A stretch of DNA of 64,000 nt, taken from contig NZ_LWAF01000007.1 of assembly GCF_001719065.1 (NCBI RefSeq), forward strand, positions 29,554 through 93,553, written 5' to 3'. The notes under the pieces were generated by a model, which was not told where the DNA came from, made no database searches, and worked only from the letters and a program-made list of their open reading frames with translations. The DNA is from Fervidobacterium thailandense (GTDB lineage Bacteria; Thermotogota; Thermotogae; Thermotogales; Fervidobacteriaceae). This document shows positions 1 to 9,962 of this stretch, piece after piece; position 1 is the first letter of the stretch, and every line of letters begins with the position of its first letter. The translations under genes were made by a program, and so were the position numbers.

Positions 1-559
1 GTTTTCCGTAATTCGGTACCTGCGGATCCTCGTGAAGTGCCCTGCCTATTCCATGACCAACAAAATCCCTGACCACACCAAAACCTCGTGATTCTACGTA
101 TTTCTGGATATAGCTCGAGACGTCACCAAGCCTGATTCCTGGTTTGATGATACGGACTACGTTCTCGAGTGCTTCACGTGTTGTATTTACCAACAACCAA
201 CCCTTTTCATCCGTCTCGCCCACTACGTAAGTGTAAGCACCGTCTCCGTAGTAACCTTCGTACACAGCTCCAACGTCGACCGAAACTATGTCGCCCTCTT
301 TGAAGACCTTTTTTTTCAACGGAAAGCCGTGTATGACTTCCTCGTTTACCGAAACGGTTGTGATGTATGGGTATCCACCGTATCCCTTAAACGCAGGTTT
401 GCACTTGAGTTCACGGAGTATCTTTTCAGCCAGTAGTTCCACATCGAATGCCGTTGCACCCGGTTTTATCAACTTCGTTACTTCGATTAGTACCGTCGCA
501 ACGGCTTGGCCGGCTACTTTCATTTTTTCGATCTCTTCCTTAGTCTTGAGCCGAATCAT
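1..559 (-). CDS. map: Methionine aminopeptidase type I (3' part cut by window edge)
   Basis: Removes the N-terminal methionine from new proteins in the cytoplasm. About 186 residues from the start are present; the family is usually about 250, so the C-terminus lies outside the window. Visible metal-site pieces are an Asp in SVDVGA, a second Asp in YYGDGAY and the His in GHGIGRALHE; the two Glu ligands would be beyond the edge. The ATG at 559 starts three bases after the adk stop codon, so it is co-translated with adk as the last visible gene of the spc cluster. The adk-map order is the usual one downstream of secY in many bacteria. Confidence 0.95.
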   Translation of the reverse strand, partial: MIRLKTKEEIEKMKVAGQAVATVLIEVTKLIKPGATAFDVELLAEKILRELKCKPAFKGYGGYPYITTVSVNEEVIHGFPLKKKVFKEGDIVSVDVGAVYEGYYGDGAYTYVVGETDEKGWLLVNTTREALENVVRIIKPGIRLGDVSSYIQKYVESRGFGVVRDFVGHGIGRALHEDPQVPNYGK

Positions 560-562
560 ACA

Positions 563-1213
563 CTATTTGATACCACCCAGTATATTAAACAACAACTCAA
601 CAACTTCTTCCACACTTTTTCTTCCATCTAAGGTAAAAAGTTTGTTTTGATTTCTATAATACTCGATTAACGGTGATGTCTTTTCGATGTAGACACGGTA
701 CCTGTTCCTTACCACATCTTCTTTATCGTCGTCGCGTTGTATAAGCGTTCCTCCACATTCATCGCACACACCTTCGACCTTCGGTGGGAGGGTGATGACG
801 TTGTAAACACGACCACACGAACTACAAACTCTCCTTGTGGAAATCCTTTTGACCACCGTTTCTTCGTCCACTTCAAAGTAAATAGCTCCGTGAAGCTCTT
901 TGTGCAGCTTTTTGAGCATTTCATCAAGCGCGAGTGCTTGCGGAATTGTTCTCGGGTACCCGTCGAGTATGAAACCGTTTACGCAATCTTCTTTCGCCAA
1001 CCTTTCCTCGACAAGTGCGTTCGTTATTTCATCGGGAACGAGTTGGCCCGAATTGACAATATCCTGTACTTTCCTTCCCAACTCTGTACCGTTGGCAATT
1101 GCTTCCCTGAATATGTCTCCAGTGGATATGTGCGGTATTCCGTATTTTTGTGATACGTGTTTCGCGTACGTACCTTTTCCAGCACCTGGTGGTCCGAGAA
1201 AAATGAGATTCAC
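563..1213 (-). CDS. adk: Adenylate kinase, zinc-type lid
   Basis: Catalyses ATP + AMP = 2 ADP in the cytoplasm. The 216-residue length is normal for the long-lid form. The P-loop GPPGAGKG is at residues 7-14, DGYPRT marks the AMP/ATP site, and the lid carries two Cys pairs (CSSC and CDEC) that should bind a structural zinc, as in Gram-positive and thermophilic enzymes. The start codon is GTG, preceded by a GGGAG ribosome site. It follows secY by 40 bases in the spc operon and precedes map by 3 bases. Confidence 0.97.
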   Translation of the reverse strand: MNLIFLGPPGAGKGTYAKHVSQKYGIPHISTGDIFREAIANGTELGRKVQDIVNSGQLVPDEITNALVEERLAKEDCVNGFILDGYPRTIPQALALDEMLKKLHKELHGAIYFEVDEETVVKRISTRRVCSSCGRVYNVITLPPKVEGVCDECGGTLIQRDDDKEDVVRNRYRVYIEKTSPLIEYYRNQNKLFTLDGRKSVEEVVELLFNILGGIK

Positions 1214-1253
1214 CTCAGGTCACTCCCTTCCAAATCCGGTGACCAGGCCGAGA

Positions 1254-2540
1254 TTAGCGTCTGCCAGCTATTTTACCCTTCTTAACGAATCCTTCGTAAT
1301 TTCTCATGATCAAGTGAGCTTCGAGTTGTTGAGCTATGTCGAGCGCAACACCTACTGCTATCAATGCGCTGGTACCACCAAGCCAGATGTTAACCCTCGT
1401 GATACCTTCAACAACGTACGGAAGTAGGGAGATCGCAACCAAAAAGACCGCACCTATGAACGTGACTCTGTTTACCACGTAGGTGATGTACTCTTCCGTT
1501 GGCTTTCCCGCTCTGATTCCGGGGATGAATCCACCGTACCTCTTGATGTTTTCGGATATGTCACGTGGGTCTATAACTACGACACTGTAGAAGTACGTAA
1601 AGAAGAATATCAAAAGTGCGTAAAGGGTTATCATCAGCGGACTCTGCATGCTGAAGAGCTTTATAGCCCACTGGGCTTGCGTTATTTGTGCGATTGCTTC
1701 AGGTATGCTGATGATGGCCCACGCAAAGATAATTGGAATAACTCCCGAGTGGTTAATCTTTATCGGTAAGTACGTGCTCGTTCCGCCGTATATCCTGCGA
1801 CCGACCATCCTCGTGGCGTACTCGATCTTGATCCTTCTTTCAGCCTGCTGGACGTAGATGATTGCAACGACCATCAGTAACGCGATTGCTATCAGGAAGA
1901 TCCAACCGAAGATGTTCAGGTTACCCAAAACGGCCGTTCTGAAGTACGCAGGATACCTCGATACGATACCAGCAAAGATCAGTATACTCACACCGTTTCC
2001 AATTCCGCGTTCAGTAATCCTATCACCGATCCAGAGTAGGAACATCGTACCGGCAACGAGCGAGAGCGTTGAAACGAACGAGAAGAGCCATGTGTTGACC
2101 ACAACTATACCCTCGTAGCTCCTCGCAAGTCCGAAAGAAACAACAAACGATTGGAGCGTTGCAAGTCCAAGCGTCAAGTTCTTCGTGTACCTTTGGTATT
2201 TCTTCCTACCCTCTTCTCCTTGTTTTAAAAGTTCCTTCAACGATGGGATTATAGAAGCAAGGAGTTGCATGATAATTGAGGCGTTGATGTATGGTGTAAC
2301 ACTCATCGAAAAAACCGAAAATCTGCTGAAGGCACCACCGGTGAAGACGTCGTAAAAACTAAGAACGCCACCGGCCAAGCCGGTGCCCTGTTTGGAAAGC
2401 GCCTCCCCCCAAGCTTTGATGTTGATGCCAGGTACCGGGACGTAGATACCAAGCCTGAAGACAAGAAGCATAAGGAATGTAAAGATTACCCTATCCCTCA
2501 CTTCCGGAATTCGCATTGCATTTCTGAGCGCTTTCCACAT
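1254..2540 (-). CDS. secY: Preprotein translocase channel subunit SecY
   Basis: Central pore of the Sec translocon in the inner membrane. The 428-residue protein has the expected ten hydrophobic segments. The start, with MRIPEVRDRVIFT just before helix 1, is typical, as is the GERRIKIEYA-like cytosolic loop (here QAERRIKIEYATR). The ATG begins two bases after the rplO stop codon, so translation is probably coupled. It lies between the ribosomal proteins and adk, its usual place at the end of the spc operon. Confidence 0.98.
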   Translation of the reverse strand: MWKALRNAMRIPEVRDRVIFTFLMLLVFRLGIYVPVPGINIKAWGEALSKQGTGLAGGVLSFYDVFTGGAFSRFSVFSMSVTPYINASIIMQLLASIIPSLKELLKQGEEGRKKYQRYTKNLTLGLATLQSFVVSFGLARSYEGIVVVNTWLFSFVSTLSLVAGTMFLLWIGDRITERGIGNGVSILIFAGIVSRYPAYFRTAVLGNLNIFGWIFLIAIALLMVVAIIYVQQAERRIKIEYATRMVGRRIYGGTSTYLPIKINHSGVIPIIFAWAIISIPEAIAQITQAQWAIKLFSMQSPLMITLYALLIFFFTYFYSVVVIDPRDISENIKRYGGFIPGIRAGKPTEEYITYVVNRVTFIGAVFLVAISLLPYVVEGITRVNIWLGGTSALIAVGVALDIAQQLEAHLIMRNYEGFVKKGKIAGRR

Positions 2541-2542
2541 TA

Positions 2543-2998
2543 TTAAATCACCTCAACCTTACCGCCAACCTTCTCGATCTTTTCCCTCGCGGATTCGCTG
2601 AATTTGTGTGCCTTTACCACAAGTGGTTTTGTTAGCTCACCCCTGCCGAGGACTTTAAGACCGTCGTAGAGTTTGTCAATTATACCCCTTTCGAGTAACA
2701 CTTCCGGAGTAACAACGTCGTTGCTTTCAAATTTCGCATCGAGTGTGTCAAGGTTGACGATAGCGTAGATTTTCTTGTTAAAGTTCTTGAATCCGAACTT
2801 TGGAAGCCTTCTGTGAAGTGGCGTTTGACCACCTTCAAACCATGGATGAACCTTTCCCGTACCCCTGGCCTTCTGACCTTTGTGTCCCCTTCCAGCGGTC
2901 TTACCCTTTCCAGAACCCTGACCTCTACCGACTCGTTTGAACTTCTTGTTCGAACCTGGTGTTGGTTTGAGATCCTCTATTCTGAGAATTTCAGACAT
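2543..2998 (-). CDS. rplO: 50S ribosomal protein L15
   Basis: Late-assembly protein of the large subunit. At 151 residues it has normal length. It carries the Gly/Arg/Lys-rich N-terminal extension ([19 protein letters not shown]) that threads into 23S rRNA, and the [17 protein letters not shown] signature. The ATG has a GGGAGGG ribosome site. It sits 30 bases after rpmD and directly before secY. Confidence 0.98.
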   Translation of the reverse strand: MSEILRIEDLKPTPGSNKKFKRVGRGQGSGKGKTAGRGHKGQKARGTGKVHPWFEGGQTPLHRRLPKFGFKNFNKKIYAIVNLDTLDAKFESNDVVTPEVLLERGIIDKLYDGLKVLGRGELTKPLVVKAHKFSESAREKIEKVGGKVEVI

Positions 2999-3028
2999 TG
3001 GATTTCCCTCCCTCGCAAACGGCTATTC

Positions 3029-3214
3029 TCAAGCCTCGATTTCTTCAACCTTGAGAAGGTGTTTGACCTTGTTTATCATTCCCCTAATCTGCGGGGTGTC
3101 GTCTTTAATCACAGTCTGGTGCATTTTCCTAAGTCCCAAACGTCTGACCGTGTCTTTTTGATCGTACTTGTAACCGATAGGACTTCTCACAAGGGTTATC
3201 TTAAGCTTCTTCAT
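3029..3214 (-). CDS. rpmD: 50S ribosomal protein L30
   Basis: Small large-subunit protein of 61 residues, the usual bacterial length. The [10 protein letters not shown] start and the LGLRK motif followed by a short helix identify it. The ATG follows the rpsE stop by only 3 bases, so rpsE and rpmD are almost certainly translationally coupled. Gene order rpsE-rpmD-rplO is the standard spc order. Confidence 0.97.
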   Translation of the reverse strand: MKKLKITLVRSPIGYKYDQKDTVRRLGLRKMHQTVIKDDTPQIRGMINKVKHLLKVEEIEA

Positions 3215-3217
3215 CTA

Positions 3218-3748
3218 TTACCCCTCCCTTTTGACACCGCGAACTACTTCGGCTGGTGTTATATCCCTCAACGCGGCGATTTTTTCGATCGAGAAGAGGT
3301 TCTTAATACCGTTGATCGTAGCTTGTGCTAAAACAACAGGATTCGTTGAACCCATGGCTTTCGTCAAGACGTTCTGAACACCGGCAAGTTCAAGGATCGC
3401 GCGTACCGTACCGTTGGCAATGATACCGGTACCAGGTGCTGCGGGCTTCATGAGAATCTTTGCAGCATCTTGTTTACCAACGACTTCATGTGGAATCGTA
3501 CCCTTCACAACGGGCACTTCGATGAGGTTGCGCCTTGCACTGACCAACGCCTTCCTGATTGCGTCCGGAACTTCCCTGGCTTTACCAACGCCAATACCAA
3601 CTTTTCCGTTTCTGTTTCCAACGACCGCAAGTACCCTGAACGAAAGGTTCTTTCCACCCTTTGTAACCTTCGTTGTTCTCCTGATTTCGATTATCCTCTC
3701 TTCAAAAGTTTCACCGGCTTGTCTAATCTTTTCGGCAATTTCGGCCAC
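3218..3748 (-). CDS. rpsE: 30S ribosomal protein S5
   Basis: Small-subunit protein at the mRNA entry site, involved in accuracy. I place the start at the GTG at 3748, giving 176 residues. A GTG at 3757 is in frame but is part of the AGGAGGTG ribosome site itself; the chosen GTG lies six bases after it. The double-stranded RNA-binding half carries [17 protein letters not shown] and the C-terminal half [11 protein letters not shown], both S5 signatures. It is spaced 35 bases from rplR and 3 from rpmD. Confidence 0.97.
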   Translation of the reverse strand: MAEIAEKIRQAGETFEERIIEIRRTTKVTKGGKNLSFRVLAVVGNRNGKVGIGVGKAREVPDAIRKALVSARRNLIEVPVVKGTIPHEVVGKQDAAKILMKPAAPGTGIIANGTVRAILELAGVQNVLTKAMGSTNPVVLAQATINGIKNLFSIEKIAALRDITPAEVVRGVKREG

Positions 3749-3783
3749 TTTGAGCACCTCCTATCAAGCTATCAAACTATCCT

Positions 3784-4152
3784 TTAGAACTTGAGTCCAG
3801 CTTCCCTTGCAGCATCCGCAAGGGCTTTGACTCTTCCGTGGTACTTGAAGCCACCGCGATCGAAAACAACTTCTTTTATTCCTTTTGCTAATGCCCTTTC
3901 AGCGATAAGTTTCCCGACTTCTTTCGCAGCTTCGATGTTCCATGTTTTCTGCAGCTTTTCACGCAGCGCCTTCTCAGTTGTTGAAGCGGCGGCAAGAGTT
4001 ATGCCTTTCGTATCGTCAATTATCTGTGCGTATATGTGCTTTTCGCTCCTGAAAACCGAAAGTCTTGGCCTTTCGGGAGTTCCAAATATTTTCTTTCTGA
4101 TCCTTTTATGCCTCATCAGCCTCAATTTTCTGCGGTCTTCTTTCTTAATCAC
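3784..4152 (-). CDS. rplR: 50S ribosomal protein L18
   Basis: Binds 5S rRNA in the central protuberance. The 122-residue length is normal. There is a basic N-terminal tail ([13 protein letters not shown]) followed by the [20 protein letters not shown] core and a C-terminal [20 protein letters not shown] segment. The start codon is GTG, seven bases after a GGGGGT site. Its position between rplF and rpsE is standard. Confidence 0.98.
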   Translation of the reverse strand: MIKKEDRRKLRLMRHKRIRKKIFGTPERPRLSVFRSEKHIYAQIIDDTKGITLAAASTTEKALREKLQKTWNIEAAKEVGKLIAERALAKGIKEVVFDRGGFKYHGRVKALADAAREAGLKF

Positions 4153-4165
4153 GTCTTATACCCCC

Positions 4166-4720
4166 TTATGCTTTCTTTCCTTCTTTGAGTCTGATTACCT
4201 CGTCAACGTACTTGATACCTTTACCGCTGTAGACGTTCGGCTCTCTCCAGCGTCTGATGTCCGCAGCAAATTGTCCAACCCTCTGCTTGTCGATACCACT
4301 GACAATGATTCTGTTGGGAGCTGGAACTTCAACTTTTATATCTGATGGAATGTCCATCTCAACAGGATGTGCAAAACCGAGGTTCATGATGAGTTTGTTT
4401 CCTTGGAGTTGCGCCCTGTAACCTACACCGACGATTTCAAGTTCCTTCTTGAAACCTTCGGTAACGCCGATGACCATGTTGTTGATAAGTCTCCAGTACG
4501 TGCCAGTCATCGCTTTGAACTTCTTCTCATCGGCCTTCCTCTTCATTACAGAGAGGTTGGGTCTAACCCAAACTTCATTTCCTTCGACACTCACCGTCAC
4601 GAACGGGTGCATTTGAAGTTTGAGTTCACCCTTTGGCCCTTTGACTTTTATTTCAGAGTCGGTGACGGTAACCTGAACGTTACTTGGCAAAACAACGGGC
4701 TTTTTAGCTATACGAGACAT
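4166..4720 (-). CDS. rplF: 50S ribosomal protein L6
   Basis: Large-subunit protein near the factor-binding site. At 184 residues, with two repeated folds, it has normal length. It starts MSRIAKKPVVLP and holds the second-domain signature (GVGYRAQLQG, then VDIRRWREPNVY-type and GKGIKY). The ATG has a good GGGAGG site. It lies 12 bases after rpsH and 13 before rplR. Confidence 0.98.
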   Translation of the reverse strand: MSRIAKKPVVLPSNVQVTVTDSEIKVKGPKGELKLQMHPFVTVSVEGNEVWVRPNLSVMKRKADEKKFKAMTGTYWRLINNMVIGVTEGFKKELEIVGVGYRAQLQGNKLIMNLGFAHPVEMDIPSDIKVEVPAPNRIIVSGIDKQRVGQFAADIRRWREPNVYSGKGIKYVDEVIRLKEGKKA

Positions 4721-4732
4721 CTTTCTCCCTCC

Positions 4733-5137
4733 TTACCAAACGTAAGCGATGACTTCTCCACCGACTCCAAGTTCCTTCGCTTCTTTGTCGGTAAGAACAC
4801 CTTTGGAGGTGGAGATGATCGCTATTCCAAGACCGTTCTTAACTCTCGGGAGATTGTTCTTTCCAACGTAAATTCTTCTACCAGGTTTCGAAACCCTAAC
4901 AATTCCGTGGATAACTCTTTCCCTGTTCTTCCTTGTACCTTTGTACTTCATCTGGATTCTGAGAATCCCTTGTTTACCGTCCTCGATGTACGTGTAACCT
5001 TTGATGAAACCTTCGCGAACGAGTATGTCAGCAATAGCCTTCTTCAAGTTCGATGCCGGAACATCGACCTGTTCCTTGAAAACGAGGTTTGCGTTCCTTA
5101 TTCTTGTAAGCATGTCAGCTATTGGATCGCTCCACAC
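4733..5137 (-). CDS. rpsH: 30S ribosomal protein S8
   Basis: Binds the central domain of 16S rRNA and in many bacteria represses spc operon translation. The start is set at the GTG at 5137, giving 134 residues beginning [17 protein letters not shown], which matches the family start. An ATG at 5152 is in frame, but its second and third codons are the GGAGGTG ribosome site. The C-terminus carries [12 protein letters not shown] and GGEVIAYVW, both typical. Confidence 0.97.
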   Translation of the reverse strand: MWSDPIADMLTRIRNANLVFKEQVDVPASNLKKAIADILVREGFIKGYTYIEDGKQGILRIQMKYKGTRKNRERVIHGIVRVSKPGRRIYVGKNNLPRVKNGLGIAIISTSKGVLTDKEAKELGVGGEVIAYVW

Positions 5138-5154
5138 GGTTAACACCTCCATAA

Positions 5155-5340
5155 TTACCAGCTTGCCTTCTTAACGCCGGGCAATTTTCCTTCGTTAGCG
5201 AGTCTCCTGAAGCAAACCCTGCAGATTCCGAATTCTCTGTAAACTGATCTGGGTCTACCGCAGATGTGGCACCTTGTGTACTCTCTCACTTTGAATTTCT
5301 TCGGCTTTTTCCATCTTTCAATCATTGATTTCTTTGCCAT
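5155..5340 (-). CDS. rpsZ: 30S ribosomal protein S14, zinc-binding short form
   Basis: Head protein of the small subunit. The 61-residue length marks the short type, and the CHICGR and CRVCFR pairs form the zinc knuckle absent from the long proteobacterial form. It begins [21 protein letters not shown]. It sits 17 bases upstream of rpsH and 18 after rplE, its normal place. Confidence 0.98.
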   Translation of the reverse strand: MAKKSMIERWKKPKKFKVREYTRCHICGRPRSVYREFGICRVCFRRLANEGKLPGVKKASW

Positions 5341-5358
5341 CAGGAATGTCCCTCCCTA

Positions 5359-5913
5359 TCATTGCTTTCTGAATGGGAAGCCGAGGAGCTCAAGAAGCCT
5401 TCGTGCCTCTTCATCCTTCTTTGCCGTTGTAACGATGATGATATCCATACCTTGGATTCTTTTCACTTGGTCCGGCGAGATTTCAGGAAAAACAAGTTGT
5501 TCGGTCAAACCGAAGCTGTAGTTACCCCTACCATCGAAAGAGTTCGGATTAAGTCCCCTGAAGTCCCTAACTTTCGGGAGTACGAGGTTGATGAGCTTGT
5601 AAACGAAGTTGTACATCCTCGGACCTCTGAGTGTTACCTTGACACCTATGGTCATTCCTTTTCTGACCTTGAAGTTGGAGATACTCTTCCTGGCCTTCGT
5701 TATAACGGGCTTCTGACCAGTTATTTGCGAAAGCTCCTTGGCATGTGTCTCGATTATTTCCTTGTTCCTTGCACCCTCACCAATACCCATGTTGATAACT
5801 ACTTTGACCAACCTGGGTACTTCCAAAACGTTTTTGTATCCAAACTCTTTCATCATTGCGGGCACTACTTCTTTCAGGTACTTCTCTTTAAGCGGAACGT
5901 ATTCGTAGGCCAT
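5359..5913 (-). CDS. rplE: 50S ribosomal protein L5
   Basis: Binds 5S rRNA and contacts the P-site tRNA. At 184 residues it has normal length, with [19 protein letters not shown] at the N-terminus and a core holding [11 protein letters not shown] and [16 protein letters not shown], diagnostic for L5. The ATG is preceded by GGAGG. Its position between rplX and rpsZ is standard. Confidence 0.98.
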   Translation of the reverse strand: MAYEYVPLKEKYLKEVVPAMMKEFGYKNVLEVPRLVKVVINMGIGEGARNKEIIETHAKELSQITGQKPVITKARKSISNFKVRKGMTIGVKVTLRGPRMYNFVYKLINLVLPKVRDFRGLNPNSFDGRGNYSFGLTEQLVFPEISPDQVKRIQGMDIIIVTTAKKDEEARRLLELLGFPFRKQ

Positions 5914-5926
5914 TTTTTACTCCTCC

Positions 5927-6250
5927 TTACTTTTTATCTATTATTTCCCCGCACTTTTTACAGTATCTGACTTTTGTACCGTCTTCGAGGAATTTGAATC
6001 CCACTCTCGTTGGTTTGTCACAGCTTGGGCACACGAGCATGACCTTTGACCAGTACATCGGGGCTTCTTTTTCTATGATTCCACCTTGTCTGAGTTGTCC
6101 CGTTGGTCTCTGGTGTCTTTTTACGATGTTTACACCTCTGACGATGAGTTTTTGTTCCTTGGGCATGACCTGGATGACTTCGCCTCTTTTGCCTTTATCC
6201 CTACCGGAAATTACTTGCACGGTGTCACCTTTTTTGATCTTCTGCGCCAT
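5927..6250 (-). CDS. rplX: 50S ribosomal protein L24 with zinc-ribbon tail
   Basis: An assembly initiator of the large subunit. I choose the ATG at 6250 (107 residues, [16 protein letters not shown]). An in-frame extension to 6283 would overlap the ribosome site AAGGGGTGG and has no support. The KOW motif [11 protein letters not shown] is present. The C-terminal third has two Cys pairs (CPSC and CKKC), so this L24 probably binds zinc. Confidence 0.97.
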   Translation of the reverse strand: MAQKIKKGDTVQVISGRDKGKRGEVIQVMPKEQKLIVRGVNIVKRHQRPTGQLRQGGIIEKEAPMYWSKVMLVCPSCDKPTRVGFKFLEDGTKVRYCKKCGEIIDKK

Positions 6251-6263
6251 TCCGTACCACCCC

Positions 6264-6632
6264 TTACCATACTTCTGGTGCAAGAGAAACTATCTTCATG
6301 AATCCCTTTTCCCTAAGTTCCCTTGCCACTGGCCCGAAAACACGCGTTCCCTTCGGTTGATTGAACTTGTCCAAAACGACGGCTGCGTTGTCGTCGAACC
6401 TTATGTAACTTCCATCCGGTCTTCTGATTTCCTTCTTCGTCCTCACGATAACCGCTTTAACTATGTCACCCTTCTTCAAATCTGTGTGTGGTACCGCTTC
6501 CCTAACGCTGCAAACTACGATATCGCCAACCGTTCCGTATTTCTTGTGCGAACCTCCGAGAACCCTAATCACCCTCAAGACTTTCGCACCTGAATTGTCA
6601 GCCGCCACGAGGTAGGTTTCGTTCTGTATCAT
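6264..6632 (-). CDS. rplN: 50S ribosomal protein L14
   Basis: Core protein near the sarcin-ricin loop and bridge B8. The 122-residue length is exactly typical. It begins [19 protein letters not shown], the usual signature, and ends [12 protein letters not shown]. Its ATG overlaps the rpsQ stop (ATGA at 6629-6632), so the two are coupled. It begins the spc part of the fused cluster. Confidence 0.98.
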   Translation of the reverse strand: MIQNETYLVAADNSGAKVLRVIRVLGGSHKKYGTVGDIVVCSVREAVPHTDLKKGDIVKAVIVRTKKEIRRPDGSYIRFDDNAAVVLDKFNQPKGTRVFGPVARELREKGFMKIVSLAPEVW

Positions 6633-6943
6633 TGTTCTCTACCCCCTTCAAGTTCCGCGACTTCTTCCTCGAACTCAGGCGTTTGCAACTGTTCTCCCAA
6701 CTTGGACCTTTCAACGATCCTTATTACAACCCATCTCTTGAGTTTGCTGAGTGGTCTGGATTCTTCGATTTCAACGATGTCGCCAACCCTGCACTCGTTG
6801 TTCTCATCGTGTGCGTAGAACTTCTTTGATCTCTTGACGTATTTTCCGAACTTCGGGTGTTTTACGAGTCTTTCGACCTTAACAGTTACAGTTTTATCCA
6901 TTTTGTCACTTACAACGACTCCGATAAATCTTTTCCTCGGCAT
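6629..6943 (-). CDS. rpsQ: 30S ribosomal protein S17 with acidic tail
   Basis: Primary 16S rRNA binder. The core ([19 protein letters not shown], then [15 protein letters not shown] and [16 protein letters not shown]) is clear. At 104 residues it is about 20 longer than the common form because of a C-terminal tail rich in Glu ([12 protein letters not shown]). The stop overlaps the rplN start by four bases. It follows rpmC by 5 bases. Confidence 0.97.
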   Translation of the reverse strand: MPRKRFIGVVVSDKMDKTVTVKVERLVKHPKFGKYVKRSKKFYAHDENNECRVGDIVEIEESRPLSKLKRWVVIRIVERSKLGEQLQTPEFEEEVAELEGGREQ

Positions 6944-6948
6944 GATTA

Positions 6949-7149
6949 TTACCTCCTTATGCCCAGTTCACGCTCGCGGAGAATAGTCTTGATCCTTGCT
7001 ATATCTTTCTTCGTTTTCTGGATGAGACTGAAGTCTCTCAATTCACCAAGAGCGTTCTGGAATCTCAGATTCATAAGTGTTCTCTTCTTTTCTTCTAAGA
7101 GTTTCAACAATTCCTCGTTCGACATATTCCTGAGTTCAGCTGGCTTCAT
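6949..7149 (-). CDS. rpmC: 50S ribosomal protein L29
   Basis: Small helical protein at the tunnel exit, near the docking site for SRP and trigger factor. The 66 residues begin [20 protein letters not shown] and contain [13 protein letters not shown], the family core. Its ATG overlaps the rplP stop (7146-7149), so the pair is coupled. Standard position between rplP and rpsQ. Confidence 0.97.
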   Translation of the reverse strand: MKPAELRNMSNEELLKLLEEKKRTLMNLRFQNALGELRDFSLIQKTKKDIARIKTILRERELGIRR

Positions 7150-7574
7150 GCTCCTTCACCACCTATGTGATGTCTTGTCACAATTTTTGTTTTTATCGGA
7201 AGTTTTGTCGCTGCGTATTCGAGAGCCTTGATCGCGGTTTCTTCGTCGACACCACCTACTTCGAACATGACCTTTCCAGGCTTCACAACTGCGACCCAAC
7301 CTTCGACGTTACCCTTACCTCTCCCGAGCTTTGTTTCAGGTGGATGCTTCGTGTACGATTTATCGGGGAAGATTCTAATCCAGAGTTTTCCTTCTTTCTT
7401 GAGAGTCCTGCTTATCGCCAACCTGCACGCTTCGATCTGTTGTGCGGTGATCCAAGCTGGTTCGAGAGCTTTCAAACCGTAGTCTCCAAAGTTGACGAGT
7501 GTTCCACCCTTAGCGTTACCCTTGGTTCTTCCGCGCTGCTGTTTTCTGTATTTGACTCTTTTTGGCATCAACAT
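7146..7574 (-). CDS. rplP: 50S ribosomal protein L16
   Basis: Binds near the A-site and organises the central protuberance. I choose the ATG at 7574 (142 residues, [19 protein letters not shown]). The TTG two codons upstream is only two bases from the GGAGGT site, while the ATG is eight bases away. [23 protein letters not shown] is the family signature. A 108-bp gap separates it from rpsC, the largest inside the ribosomal run. Confidence 0.97.
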   Translation of the reverse strand: MLMPKRVKYRKQQRGRTKGNAKGGTLVNFGDYGLKALEPAWITAQQIEACRLAISRTLKKEGKLWIRIFPDKSYTKHPPETKLGRGKGNVEGWVAVVKPGKVMFEVGGVDEETAIKALEYAATKLPIKTKIVTRHHIGGEGA

Positions 7575-7682
7575 GGCCAACTACCTCCTTCAACTTCATC
7601 AATTCCGTCGATTCAAAGTGGTCGGAGTACGTTCAGTTACTATGATTGCGGACTACAAAATTATGTAAAATGGTCCTGCATT

Positions 7683-8312
7683 TTATATTTCCTTGTCACC
7701 TTTGTAAATCCAAACCTTTACACCGATCGTTCCGTATTTCGTTTCCGCGCGTGCCTGAGCGTAATCGATAACGGATCTTAACGTCTGGAGCGGAAGCCTA
7801 CCTTTCAAGTACCATTCAGTCCTCGCGATTTCTGCTCCAGCCAACCTTCCCGAGACCATTACCTTTATACCCTTCGCGCCTCTTCTCAATGCCGCCGCAA
7901 TAGCTCTTTTCATGACGATCTTGTAGGATGCACGTTTTTCAATCTTTTGCGCAATGGATTCGGCCACAAGAACTGCCTCAGTCTCGGGCGTTTTCACTTC
8001 TACTATGTCAATTCCGAATTTTCTGTTGAATTTTGATTCGAGTGCCTGTCTCAATTCCGTAATTCCAGCACCTTTCTTTCCGATTAACACACCAGGTCTT
8101 GCCGCGTAAATCGTGAGAAGTGCCCTTTCAGCATCAGGACGCTGGATGAATATCCTCGCAATACCTGCCTGGTTGTAATTCTTCTTAATGAAGTCCCTGA
8201 TCGCCAAATCCTCGAGCAGGTACTCGCTGTACTTCTTCTCGTTGAACCATTGAGCGTCCCATTCTGCCGTTAATCCAAGCCTGAACCCCTTTGGATGCAC
8301 TTTTTGACCCAC
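7683..8312 (-). CDS. rpsC: 30S ribosomal protein S3
   Basis: Helicase-like protein at the mRNA entry site. I set the start at the GTG at 8312 (209 residues, [13 protein letters not shown]); an in-frame GTG at 8321 overlaps the GAGGTG ribosome site. The KH domain carries [12 protein letters not shown], and the C-terminal half carries [14 protein letters not shown], both diagnostic. A 108-bp non-coding gap follows before rplP. Confidence 0.97.
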   Translation of the reverse strand: MGQKVHPKGFRLGLTAEWDAQWFNEKKYSEYLLEDLAIRDFIKKNYNQAGIARIFIQRPDAERALLTIYAARPGVLIGKKGAGITELRQALESKFNRKFGIDIVEVKTPETEAVLVAESIAQKIEKRASYKIVMKRAIAAALRRGAKGIKVMVSGRLAGAEIARTEWYLKGRLPLQTLRSVIDYAQARAETKYGTIGVKVWIYKGDKEI

Positions 8313-8329
8313 CAGTATCACCTCACGTG

Positions 8330-8803
8330 TTATTTATTTTCTTCAGATTTTCCATCGGATTTTTCCGCCTTCAAGCTGTTTTCCTTTTCCCTATCGCGAA
8401 CGATAATCGTGATGTGGGACATCCTCTTCTGGATGATGTCCGCCCTTCCACGCCCCCTGGGCCAAACCCTTTTCATTCTTGGACCGTCGTTCACCCAGCA
8501 CGCGGCCACGTAGAGGTTCTCTTCGGACAAGCCGTGATTGTTCACCGCATTCGCTACAGCAGATTTTAACACATTCAGGACAATTTTTGCAGCCTTCTTT
8601 GGCGAAAATTCAAGAAGATTAAACGCCTCTGAAACATTCTTTCCCCTGATGGAGTTGATAACGCATCTGGCCTTCCTCGGGGATATCCTCACAAATCTGG
8701 CAACGGCCCTTGCTTCGATCCTCGGAAGCGTGCTCAAAAGTTCTTTCCTCTTGGCGTGGAACTTGGACCTCTTAAGTCCCTCTCTTTTGATGACAGTTTG
8801 CAT
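8330..8803 (-). CDS. rplV: 50S ribosomal protein L22 with charged C-terminal extension
   Basis: Lines the peptide exit tunnel. The core ([25 protein letters not shown], read in pieces, and the hairpin end [17 protein letters not shown]) is typical. The protein is 157 residues, against about 110-115 usually. It has an N-terminal extension of about 25 residues and a C-terminal Lys/Glu/Ser-rich tail of about 20. The ATG has an AAGGAGGG site. It lies between rpsS and rpsC as usual. Confidence 0.97.
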   Translation of the reverse strand: MQTVIKREGLKRSKFHAKRKELLSTLPRIEARAVARFVRISPRKARCVINSIRGKNVSEAFNLLEFSPKKAAKIVLNVLKSAVANAVNNHGLSEENLYVAACWVNDGPRMKRVWPRGRGRADIIQKRMSHITIIVRDREKENSLKAEKSDGKSEENK

Positions 8804-8817
8804 TGTACTGTCCCTCC

Positions 8818-9105
8818 TTATTTCTTGACCTCACCTTTTTTAGCGGATTTATTCGTGTGTCCACCGAAGCGTCTGGTGAAGGAAAATTCTCCGAGTTTGT
8901 GCCCAACCATGTTCTCGGTGATGTAAACAGGTATGTGTTTCATACCATTGTAAACTGCGATTGTATGTCCAACCATCTCAGGGACGATGGTACTTGCCCT
9001 GCTCCAAGTCTTGATTATCTTCTTTTCACCGGTTTCGTTGAGCATCCTTATTTTCTTCAACAATTTAGGATCCACGTAGGGCCCTTTTTTACTCGATCTG
9101 CTCAT
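8818..9105 (-). CDS. rpsS: 30S ribosomal protein S19
   Basis: Head protein near the A-site, partner of S13. The 95 residues begin [19 protein letters not shown] and contain [21 protein letters not shown] and [14 protein letters not shown], the family signature. It sits 16 bases after rplB and 14 before rplV. Confidence 0.98.
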   Translation of the reverse strand: MSRSSKKGPYVDPKLLKKIRMLNETGEKKIIKTWSRASTIVPEMVGHTIAVYNGMKHIPVYITENMVGHKLGEFSFTRRFGGHTNKSAKKGEVKK

Positions 9106-9121
9106 ACATTACACCTCCAGA

Positions 9122-9949
9122 TTACGCATTTCTTCTCCTCACAATGAACTTATCACTTGGTCTCTTACCTCTTCTGGTCTTGTAACCTTTAGCAGGTACA
9201 CCCCACGGGCTCTGTGGATGGTGACCCTTACCCCTACCTTCTCCACCACCGTGCGGGTGATCAACTGGGTTCATTGCAACACCCCTGACGTGTGGCCTTC
9301 TACCTTTCCACCTTTCCCTACCGGCCTTACCGGATACCTCGTTCTTGTGATCCTCGTTTCCAACCGTTCCAACCGTTGCGTAACATTTTACGTGAACTTT
9401 TCTAAGCTCTCCGGAAGGCATTCTCAAAAGTGCGTAGTTACCTTCCTTTGCCATCAACTGGCAGGAGACTCCCGCACTCCTGGCGATTTTCGCACCACCG
9501 CGTGGTCTGAATTCGACGTTGTGCACGATGGTACCAACTGGAATGTTTTCCAGTGGGAGTGCGTTTCCAGGTTTGATTTCAGCATTTGGACCGCTCATCA
9601 CCGTGTCGCCAACCTTCAAACCATCCGGTGCGATGATGTATCTCTTTTCACCATCCGCGTAAACAAGAAGTGCGATCCTTGCCGTTCTGTTCGGATCGTA
9701 CTCGATAGCGACAACTTTAGCGGGGATGTTTTCCTTTTCCCATCTTCTGAAATCGACAATCCTGTAGAGCCTCTTGTGACCGCCACCCCTGAACCTGACG
9801 GTAATTCTACCGTGGTGGTTCCTACCGCCAGTGCTCTTAAGAGGTTCGACCAATGACTTTTCGGGCTCAGTCTTCGTAATCTCCGAAAAGTCGGGAATAA
9901 CCATGAACCTTCTACCTGGCGTGACTGGTTTAAATCTCTTAAGACCCAT
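9122..9949 (-). CDS. rplB: 50S ribosomal protein L2
   Basis: Required for subunit joining and peptidyl transfer. The 275-residue length is typical. The C-terminal signature [20 protein letters not shown], with the conserved His, is present, and the N-terminal half carries [17 protein letters not shown]. The start is an ATG with a GGGGTG site. It lies between rplW and rpsS. Confidence 0.98.
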   Translation of the reverse strand: MGLKRFKPVTPGRRFMVIPDFSEITKTEPEKSLVEPLKSTGGRNHHGRITVRFRGGGHKRLYRIVDFRRWEKENIPAKVVAIEYDPNRTARIALLVYADGEKRYIIAPDGLKVGDTVMSGPNAEIKPGNALPLENIPVGTIVHNVEFRPRGGAKIARSAGVSCQLMAKEGNYALLRMPSGELRKVHVKCYATVGTVGNEDHKNEVSGKAGRERWKGRRPHVRGVAMNPVDHPHGGGEGRGKGHHPQSPWGVPAKGYKTRRGKRPSDKFIVRRRNA

Positions 9950-9962
9950 TGTCGTTCACCCC

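Noticed and set aside
5138..5152. Earlier ATG start for rpsH at 5152
   Set aside because: Its first codons contain the GGAGGTG ribosome site; the GTG at 5137 gives the family N-terminus [10 protein letters not shown].
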